Assembly: GCA_040758525.1 (NCBI GenBank)
Contig: JBFLVQ010000371.1
Span: 1 to 9,351, forward strand
Source of the DNA: JBFLVQ01 sp040758525
GTDB taxonomy: Bacteria > Acidobacteriota > Blastocatellia > Chloracidobacteriales > JADJPF01
DNA: 9,351 nucleotides
Reading direction: 5' to 3'
The position numbers and the translations under genes are program-made. Every line of letters starts with the position of its first letter. Position 1 is the stretch's first letter. The notes under the pieces are model-generated. The model was given only the letters and a program-made list of their open reading frames with translations. It made no database searches and was not told the DNA's origin. Positions 1-5,184 of this stretch are shown here, in pieces.

Positions 1-1
1 T

Positions 2-1144
2 GCTGCGGCCCGCTATGGTCTAACAGTCGCTGATGTAGAAGACATTATCGAAACCGCGCTGGGCGGAAAGAATGTCGAGACTACTGTTGAAGGGCGTGAA
101 CGTTACCCGATCAATGTTCAATACCTTCGTGAACTGCGTGACAGCGAAGCAGCGCTTGAGAAGTTGTTGGTGCCGACCCCGACAGGCGCTCAAGTTCCTA
201 TTTCATTACTGGCCGAAATAAGTTTCAACACTGGCTCTCACATGATCCAGAACGAAGACGGATATCAGTATGGTGTGGTCTTTGTCGATGTTGCGGATCA
301 GGACTATGAAGGCTATGTAAAGAGAGCGCAGCAGGCAATACAAGAAAAAGTGCAGTTGCCCCCAGGCTATCGGATCGAATGGACCGGCCAGTATGAATCT
401 CTGATTCGTGTTCGCGAAAAATTGAAACTGATGGTTCCTCTGACGCTGTTCATTGTTTTCTTCATCCTCTATCTGAATTTCAACTCCTGGAAGCATACAT
501 TGATCGTGATGTTGGCCGTTCCTTTTTCGCTGGTTGGCGCAGTTTGGCTGCTCTACTGGCTCGGCTACAACATGAGCGTAGCTGTCTGGGTTGGAATGAT
601 CGCACTGGCAGGAGTTGATGCAGAAACAGGCGTGGTGATGCTGCTTTATCTAGATCTTGCCTATGAGAGAGCTAAGAAAGAAGGGCGAATGGCTGGTTTC
701 AGTGATCTGAGAGAAGCGATTCACGAAGGCGCAGTGAAAAGGCTTCGTCCGAAAGTGATGACAGTCTTCACTGACGTTGTTGGCCTTGTACCTGCTGTCT
801 TATGGGCAAGCGCAGCCGAAACTGGTGTCGATGTAACAAAGCGAATGGCAGCGCCGATTGTAGGCGGGCTTGTCACCTCTTTTATTCTGGAGCTAACGAT
901 CTATCCAGCGATCTACGCGATCTGGAAACATTCTGAGATGGAAGGTTGGTTCAAGGCTTTCTTCGGCAGAACACCCGCACGCCAACCGGTAATTACAACT
1001 GGCGATATTTCTATTCCCAATGGTGAGCCAGTAGCCGCGCCAGCTATGGTAAACACTCGGCGCCGCGAACTATTATTCTGGGGAGCAGGCATTGTAGCTC
1101 TGGCCGCATTGGCCTGGATGCTTGGTTGGAGGCTAATGAGGTAA
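2..1144 (+). CDS. HME-RND heavy-metal efflux pump, CusA/CzcA family (C-terminal part, 5' end outside window)
   Basis: Inner-membrane, proton-driven pump subunit of a tripartite metal exporter. The frame is open from base 2, so upstream sequence should hold the rest; the 380 visible codons correspond to roughly the last third of a ~1050-residue pump. They align throughout with the C-terminus of the complete pump further right (shared blocks such as LVPTPTGAQ, VAVWVG, LRPKVMTV). Visible are the end of the second porter region, then the C-terminal membrane helices with the GVDAE motif (Glu codon 623-625) and RPK (Lys codon 752-754), equivalents of E. coli CusA E939 and K984 in the proton relay. 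The methionine triad lies upstream, so the metal cannot be read. Two oddities: the loop before the last conserved helix has about two extra residues (ASAAETGVDV), and a ~55-residue extension ends in an additional hydrophobic helix (about 1070-1129). The TAA directly abuts the next ATG. Confidence 0.93.
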   Translation, partial: AAARYGLTVADVEDIIETALGGKNVETTVEGRERYPINVQYLRELRDSEAALEKLLVPTPTGAQVPISLLAEISFNTGSHMIQNEDGYQYGVVFVDVADQDYEGYVKRAQQAIQEKVQLPPGYRIEWTGQYESLIRVREKLKLMVPLTLFIVFFILYLNFNSWKHTLIVMLAVPFSLVGAVWLLYWLGYNMSVAVWVGMIALAGVDAETGVVMLLYLDLAYERAKKEGRMAGFSDLREAIHEGAVKRLRPKVMTVFTDVVGLVPAVLWASAAETGVDVTKRMAAPIVGGLVTSFILELTIYPAIYAIWKHSEMEGWFKAFFGRTPARQPVITTGDISIPNGEPVAAPAMVNTRRRELLFWGAGIVALAALAWMLGWRLMR

Positions 1145-2110
1145 ATGATTAAAGTATTAAATATATTGCTCTGTCTTCTAGGTATCAGCATTGCAGTTCA
1201 AGCGCAAAGCCCTTCTGCTATTGAACAGAAGGATATTGGCCGCAACCTTGATCGATTTCTTGAGCGTGTAACAGTTGCGGCAGATGCGGCAGACATTGTT
1301 AAGGAGGCTGATGAGCATCGTCAGGCGGCAGTTGCTGCGCTCAAGGCCGGACACCGAGATGAAGCGCGCGCACAATTCAGGCTGGCTGGCGAGGTCATTG
1401 CCGCAGCAGCTCCAGAGAGAGATGAAAAAAGGGATGATCCATTTCTACGCGACTATTTGAAAGAGATCACCTCTGCGATTATTGCTCTTGATGAGAATTC
1501 CAAGAGTCCTTCCGTTTCAGCAAATCTTGACGGAAAAGATATAGCTGATTCTAGAGTGGCCTCTCATCTTAAGCATTTCCGTGGGCGCGGGCGTGTACGG
1601 CTGAGCACAGGTCTGGCCCGTCTTGCAGAGTATCGAACAATGATGGCTCGCATCTTCCGAGAGGAGGGTGTTCCTGAATGGCTGCTTGCCATTGGTCTTG
1701 TCGAGAGCGGTTACAACACTGAAGCGATATCTCCAAAACAGGCGCTTGGCATCTGGCAATTCATACCTGGGACAGGAGATCGCTATGGTCTGAAACGTAC
1801 AGCATTCACTGATGAGAGAAAAGATCCTGAAAAATCTACGCGAGCTGCTGCCAGGTACTTGCGCGATCTATACGCCCTTTTTAACGACTGGCCTCTTGCC
1901 ATTGCTGCCTATAACGCTGGAGAGGAACGTATAGCAAAAGTCATGCGATACACTGGTATACGTGATTTTTGGACAATGGCTGAACGCCAGCTTTTGCCAG
2001 CAGAAACTATCAACTATGTGCCTGCGGTGCTCGCCGCCTCACATCTTATTGGCTCTTATGTCGAAGAGGCTGCGCAGAATAACCAGGAGGTATTCTACAG
2101 TAATGATTAG
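1145..2110 (+). CDS. Secreted lytic transglycosylase, SLT/MltD-like (321 aa)
   Basis: Predicted periplasmic muramidase-like enzyme that cleaves the MurNAc-GlcNAc bond of peptidoglycan with formation of 1,6-anhydroMurNAc. Residues 1-20 look like a Sec signal peptide with cleavage after VQA. Residues ~25-115 are helical and Ala/Glu-rich with a TPR-like helix pair (about 55-85). The catalytic SLT domain spans ~155-305: catalytic Glu187 in LVES (codon 1703-1705), GIWQF at 202-206, the DERKDPEKST block, AAYNAGE at 254-260 and the ETINYVPAVLAA end motif. The length is shorter than E. coli MltD (about 450 aa) and no LysM repeats follow. The ATG sits immediately after the pump's stop, with GGAGG 12 bases and GAGG 3 bases upstream, so translation is probably coupled to the pump. 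Family assignment is firm; a role in assembling an envelope-spanning pump is inference. Confidence 0.93.
   Translation: MIKVLNILLCLLGISIAVQAQSPSAIEQKDIGRNLDRFLERVTVAADAADIVKEADEHRQAAVAALKAGHRDEARAQFRLAGEVIAAAAPERDEKRDDPFLRDYLKEITSAIIALDENSKSPSVSANLDGKDIADSRVASHLKHFRGRGRVRLSTGLARLAEYRTMMARIFREEGVPEWLLAIGLVESGYNTEAISPKQALGIWQFIPGTGDRYGLKRTAFTDERKDPEKSTRAAARYLRDLYALFNDWPLAIAAYNAGEERIAKVMRYTGIRDFWTMAERQLLPAETINYVPAVLAASHLIGSYVEEAAQNNQEVFYSND
2085..2090 (+). promoter_or_regulatory. Ribosome binding site for the duplicated-domain secreted protein
   Basis: AGGAGG lies inside the end of the transglycosylase gene, 12 bases before ATG 2103. The spacing is longer than ideal but matches the 12-base GGAGG spacing in front of the transglycosylase itself. 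It supports the 2103 start over the upstream in-frame TTG. Confidence 0.5.
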
Positions 2111-3029
2111 AACAACTACGTTAGTTAATAACTCAAGAACATTCCTTTGTATATTAGTGCTTGTTGTAATGGGCATGATGACTACGGTTTCTCTCGCCCA
2201 AGAGCGAGAAACAAACAGCCCTGTCACAACAAGAACAGAGCCGATTAACTTTGCTTACAATGTTGAGCACGATCACGGAATAGGATCAGGTAAGGGAGAG
2301 CTTCGTATCACAGATGTGGGTATAGAGTATCAAGGAGGGAATGAAGATGAGGCCAGACACAATAGTACCTGGCGAAAGGAAGATATTAAGCGCATTGAAA
2401 TTAAGAAGAGAACATTGCGCATAGTCGTATATGAAGCATCAAGCATACCAATAATCCCACGCAAAGCGCCTTTCACCGACGGCAAGTCAGTTCGTATCGA
2501 TTCCGAGCATGAATACGATTTTAAATTACTCGACAAAGAGGTTACACCAGAAATTGCTCGTACTCTGATTGCTAGATTTGAACGACCTATTGCCACCACT
2601 GTTATTCCTGATATTTCTGAAGATTCGGACAGATTAATTTTTGAGATACCAGTTTTTCATCGCCACCGTGCAGGCGGCGAAGCTGGTATTTTGCGTGTTT
2701 ACGAATATCACGTCGCTTTTCAAGCAGACACCGAAGATCACTCGCGTTTCTGGCGCTACTCGGATATACGCGATATAGGACGCCTGGGCCGTTACAAGTT
2801 CGAGATTGCAACATTCGAAGGTCAATTCGCTACTGATGGTAAGAGTTATATCTTCGATCTGAAGCGACCTATGACAGCGATTGAGTATGATCTTTTTTGG
2901 AAGAGGCTTTATGAACGAGAGCCTGGATTAAACCCATTACTCAAGCAGGATGTACTGACGGAGCTGCCAAAAGAACAAAACAAACTACCGGTTTTATCAC
3001 CTCAAAGAGAAAAGGTGCCTAAACAATAA
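2103..3029 (+). CDS. Secreted protein of unknown function with two copies of a PH-like/HxH domain (308 aa)
   Basis: I do not recognise a named family. ATG 2103 was chosen because it starts a clear signal peptide (hydrophobic residues ~14-30, cleavage near SLA-QE, 31-33) and follows AGGAGG at 2085-2090; the frame is open further upstream (TTG at 1962), but that part lies over the transglycosylase gene and lacks secretory character. The mature protein appears to contain a duplicated domain: copy 1 ~49-159, copy 2 ~179-271. Matching landmarks are HDH 56-58 and HRH 186-188, GELR 65-68 and GILR 195-198, an acidic stretch then W..-DI..I (90-98 and 217-225), and DGKS 126-129 and 245-248 followed by an aromatic-rich strand. 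The alternating strands and terminal helix suggest a PH/GRAM-like fold (inference). The gene overlaps the transglycosylase stop by 8 bases, indicating translational coupling. The C-tail from ~285 is Lys/Pro/Gln-rich and probably disordered. Confidence 0.85.
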   Translation: MIRTTTLVNNSRTFLCILVLVVMGMMTTVSLAQERETNSPVTTRTEPINFAYNVEHDHGIGSGKGELRITDVGIEYQGGNEDEARHNSTWRKEDIKRIEIKKRTLRIVVYEASSIPIIPRKAPFTDGKSVRIDSEHEYDFKLLDKEVTPEIARTLIARFERPIATTVIPDISEDSDRLIFEIPVFHRHRAGGEAGILRVYEYHVAFQADTEDHSRFWRYSDIRDIGRLGRYKFEIATFEGQFATDGKSYIFDLKRPMTAIEYDLFWKRLYEREPGLNPLLKQDVLTELPKEQNKLPVLSPQREKVPKQ

Positions 3030-3319
3030 TTCGATAAGCTGAGCATGTACTGCCGAAGTAGAGAAATAAGATTATCGCGGAGGCATCGCGAGTGGGGATG
3101 GGGTGTCGCTGAACTCCCAAGTGAACCACGTGCCTACCAGGTTTAACCTGCAATCACCATCCATAATCGCAAGATTTGCTTGGTGAAGATACCAATAACA
3201 CTAGATCCCTTAAAATCCGTTCCAGCTAGGCAAACTTCTACCGAATTCATCAAGTAAACTTTAACTTAATGTCAATCATCTTCCTCTTCAAATACATTAT
3301 AGATAGAACAGATTTAACT

Positions 3320-3350
3320 TAGTCTAAGACTATCGTTAGCATTGTGCTAA
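3320..3350. promoter_or_regulatory. Paired perfect dyads, candidate operator upstream of the cusB-like gene
   Basis: Two inverted repeats sit side by side: TAGTCT-A-AGACTA (3320-3332) and TTAGCA-TTG-TGCTAA (3336-3350), with centres 17 bases apart. The second ends 15 bases before the Shine-Dalgarno of the adaptor gene. The first overlaps the second copy of the TTTAACTTA direct repeat. The placement fits a repressor or activator pair controlling the efflux genes, or two short mRNA hairpins in the leader. The sequence shows the symmetry; binding is inference, and no regulator gene is in the window to match to it. They are not exact copies of the CopY TACAnnTGTA box. Confidence 0.45.
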
Positions 3351-3365
3351 AACTGCAATAGCTGC

Positions 3366-3372
3366 AGAGGAG
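3366..3372 (+). promoter_or_regulatory. Ribosome binding site that decides the adaptor start
   Basis: AGAGGAG at 3366-3372 runs directly into ATG 3373 (zero spacing) but sits 6 bases before the in-frame ATG 3379. Normal Shine-Dalgarno geometry therefore favours ATG 3379 over the longer start. Confidence 0.65.
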
Positions 3373-3378
3373 ATGGCA

Positions 3379-5124
3379 ATGTCAGCTAACAGAATCCCAA
3401 CTCCAGCCGACAAAATCCAGGATTCTGGCGAACCAAAGCTTGAAGCCTCTAACAGAAAGGATGAGGAACAGATTGCAGGAGGAGGCGAGCCGTTGAATAT
3501 TGGCGGCTCGCCAGCCGACCCAGAGAATTCACTTTCCAGAAAGCGTTGGAATCTTATGTACCTATTAATGCTTATGCTCGCGCTTGGAGGGTGGGTGTCG
3601 AGTGCTTATTTCTATTGTAGTATGCCAAAGTTGACTGAATCAGCACAAGGGATCGCTCAAGCGCAAGCAAACGAAGAACCGTCTGAAGGATCAAGATCTT
3701 CATCTGTTGGAAGATCAGATATTCCTTCAGAATCATCTGCTCCTCAATCTTCTCCTGACTCGTCTGCAGGCAATACGATCTATATTTCTTCCCAGCGTCA
3801 GCAGCTTATCGGCGTTCAAACTGTGGCTGCTGAGTCAAAGCAATTGATGAAAGAGATTAGAATAGTAGGCAAAGTAGCCTATGACGAAACCAAACTTACT
3901 CAAGTCCATACCAAAGTCACAGGCTTCCTGGAAGATGTTTTTGTAAATTATGTTGGACAAGTTGTGAAGAGAAGCGAGCCGCTTTTCACGATTTACAGTC
4001 CTGATCTGGTTGCTACTCAACAGGAATATTTGCTCGCTCTCACCTATCGCAGACAGCTCTCTAAAAGCTCTTTCAAAGAAGTATCAGAAGGCGCGAGTTC
4101 TCTCGTAGAAGCAGCCAGAAGACGGCTCAGATTGTGGGATGTTACTGATGAACAGATCGAGAGATTAGAAAGAGAAGGAGTGGCGCAGCGTACACTCACA
4201 ATCTATTCCCCTGTAAGCGGAGTCGTTACCGAACGCGCAGCTTATCGCCGCGGAAAATATGTCTCTCCAGAAATGGATCTCTATACCATTATTGATATTT
4301 CCACCGTCTGGATAATGGGCGAAGTCTATGAGTATGAAATCCCATTTTTAAAAGTGGGACAGACAGCAGAAGTCGAGTTGCCTTATACACCTGAAAGGAA
4401 AAAATTGATCGGTGGAAAGATCACCTATGTCTACCCTTTTTTAGACGCTAAAACTCGCACCGGCAAGATCCGCATTGAATGCCCCAATCCAGACTATCAA
4501 TTCAAGCCAGACATGTTTGTGAATATGAAAGTAAGCATCAACCTGGGATTTCACATAGTAGTGCCGCTAGATGCAGTGATGAATACTGGGACAGAGCAGT
4601 ATGTCTTCGTGGATAAAGGCGAGGGATACTTTGAACCAAGAGCCGTTAAGATAGGCTCTGAAGCAGGTGGTTTATACTCTATTGAGAGTGGTTTGAGCGC
4701 GGGCGAGCGCGTAGTTACTGCGGCCAATTTTATTATCGATTCTGAAAGCCGCTTGAAAGGCGCGCTTGCCAATATGGGGAAACCGACAGAAGCAGCAAAA
4801 CAGCAAGCGGCAGCAGCAGCGAAGCTGAAGATCGACATAGTAGAACCGAAAACCGCCAAAGTCGGCAAGAATCCTGTTCGCCTCATAGTTAAAGACCCTG
4901 CTGGAAATCCAATTACAGAAGCAGAAGTTGAAGTAAAGCTCTTCATGCCGCAAATGGGCAGCATGCCGCCAATGACTTCGCTTGCAAAACTTAATCATGA
5001 GGGCAATGGCGAATACACTGGAGAGATCGATATTCCGATGGCCTGGACTTGGGAAACTACTGTGACAGTGAGAAAAGAGGGACAAACTCTAGGATCAATA
5101 CAAACAAATATAACTGCTCGATGA
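3379..5124 (+). CDS. cusB: CusB-type RND periplasmic adaptor with C-terminal YtkA/FixH-like domain (581 aa)
   Basis: Periplasmic membrane-fusion protein linking the RND pump to an outer-membrane channel. Start ATG 3379 is set by the SD at 3366-3372; ATG 3373 would add two residues. In order: charged, probably cytoplasmic tail 1-56; membrane anchor ~59-79; Ser/Glu/Pro-rich linker ~98-132; CusB core ~134-460 with the VGKVAYDETKL block (163-173), lipoyl halves (~178-205 and ~272-305) around an alpha-hairpin with LVATQQEYLLAL (210-221), then beta-barrel and membrane-proximal parts; Ala/Gln/Lys spacer ~470-482; C-terminal immunoglobulin-like YtkA/FixH-type domain ~483-581 with a Met-Pro cluster M523..M532 (MPQM-x2-MPPM). 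E. coli CusB is about 407 aa, so both ends are extended. It lacks the family's usual N-terminal YxCPMHP heavy-metal-binding domain and any CusF domain. The pump gene follows after 60 bases. The family call is firm; metal binding by the tail is inference. Confidence 0.93.
   Translation: MSANRIPTPADKIQDSGEPKLEASNRKDEEQIAGGGEPLNIGGSPADPENSLSRKRWNLMYLLMLMLALGGWVSSAYFYCSMPKLTESAQGIAQAQANEEPSEGSRSSSVGRSDIPSESSAPQSSPDSSAGNTIYISSQRQQLIGVQTVAAESKQLMKEIRIVGKVAYDETKLTQVHTKVTGFLEDVFVNYVGQVVKRSEPLFTIYSPDLVATQQEYLLALTYRRQLSKSSFKEVSEGASSLVEAARRRLRLWDVTDEQIERLEREGVAQRTLTIYSPVSGVVTERAAYRRGKYVSPEMDLYTIIDISTVWIMGEVYEYEIPFLKVGQTAEVELPYTPERKKLIGGKITYVYPFLDAKTRTGKIRIECPNPDYQFKPDMFVNMKVSINLGFHIVVPLDAVMNTGTEQYVFVDKGEGYFEPRAVKIGSEAGGLYSIESGLSAGERVVTAANFIIDSESRLKGALANMGKPTEAAKQQAAAAAKLKIDIVEPKTAKVGKNPVRLIVKDPAGNPITEAEVEVKLFMPQMGSMPPMTSLAKLNHEGNGEYTGEIDIPMAWTWETTVTVRKEGQTLGSIQTNITAR
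3682..3731 (+). repeat. Nested inverted repeats inside the cusB-like gene
   Basis: TCTGAAGGA (3682-3690) pairs perfectly with TCCTTCAGA (3723-3731). Within it GATCTTC (3695-3701) pairs perfectly with GAAGATC (3710-3716), leaving an 8-base loop and a small internal loop of 4 versus 6 bases. This gives 16 base pairs within 50 bases of coding sequence for the Ser-rich linker. It may reflect complementary Ser and Glu/Arg codons rather than function. Confidence 0.6.
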
Positions 5125-5165
5125 AGAGTTCAGGAGCAAGCGAGTTTTCGTCCAACTCTCTTTTT
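5125..5165 (+). terminator. Terminator-like hairpin between the cusB-like and cusA-like genes
   Basis: AGAGTT (5125-5130) begins directly after the cusB stop and pairs with AACTCT (5154-5159). GGA/TCC (5133-5135/5151-5153) and CGA/TCG (5141-5143/5148-5150) can stack inside around a GTTT loop, with small bulges. Five T follow at 5161-5165. The stem is AT-rich and interrupted, so a strong stop is unlikely. It could act as a partial terminator or mRNA-processing barrier that lowers pump relative to adaptor expression. The pump's SD lies 6 bases beyond. Confidence 0.35.
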
Positions 5166-5171
5166 ATTGTT

Positions 5172-5176
5172 GGGAG
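5172..5176 (+). promoter_or_regulatory. Ribosome binding site for the cusA-like gene
   Basis: GGGAG, 8 bases before ATG 5185, supports this ATG over the in-frame TTG at 5167, which precedes the SD and lies next to the T-run of the hairpin. Confidence 0.65.
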
Positions 5177-5184
5177 TTTCCACG

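Larger units (their letters stand above)
3030..3378. other. Intergenic region between the two gene clusters; likely promoter/operator region
   Basis: About 350 bases with no convincing coding sequence on either strand. It is the only long gap before the adaptor gene, so the promoter of the right cluster should be here, but I cannot fix -35/-10 boxes (a TATAGA at 3298-3303 is a weak -10 candidate with no good -35). Structure seen: a perfect 6+1+6 dyad at 3138-3150 (CAGGTT-T-AACCTG), the nonamer TTTAACTTA repeated directly at 3260-3268 and 3313-3321, and two further perfect dyads at 3320-3332 and 3336-3350. No GC-rich hairpin plus T-run terminator was found for the left cluster. Confidence 0.6.

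Noticed and set aside
1962..2102. Longer in-frame start (TTG) for the duplicated-domain protein
   Set aside because: The extension overlaps 140 bases of the transglycosylase's conserved end, and would bury the signal peptide; ATG 2103 has an SD.
3270..3303. Sigma-70 promoter with TATAGA at 3298-3303
   Set aside because: No acceptable -35 box at 16-18 bases, so it was mentioned only as weak and not called as a feature.
3613..3640. FYCSMP after the adaptor's membrane anchor as a heavy-metal-binding domain
   Set aside because: The known domain has YxCPMHP plus further conserved residues over about 25 positions; the following sequence here does not match.
4551..5085. Two 137-codon minus-strand frames opposite the adaptor's C-terminal region
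   Set aside because: They lie wholly opposite a well-supported gene, have Ser/Cys/Arg-rich or mixed composition, show no family motifs and have no operon context.
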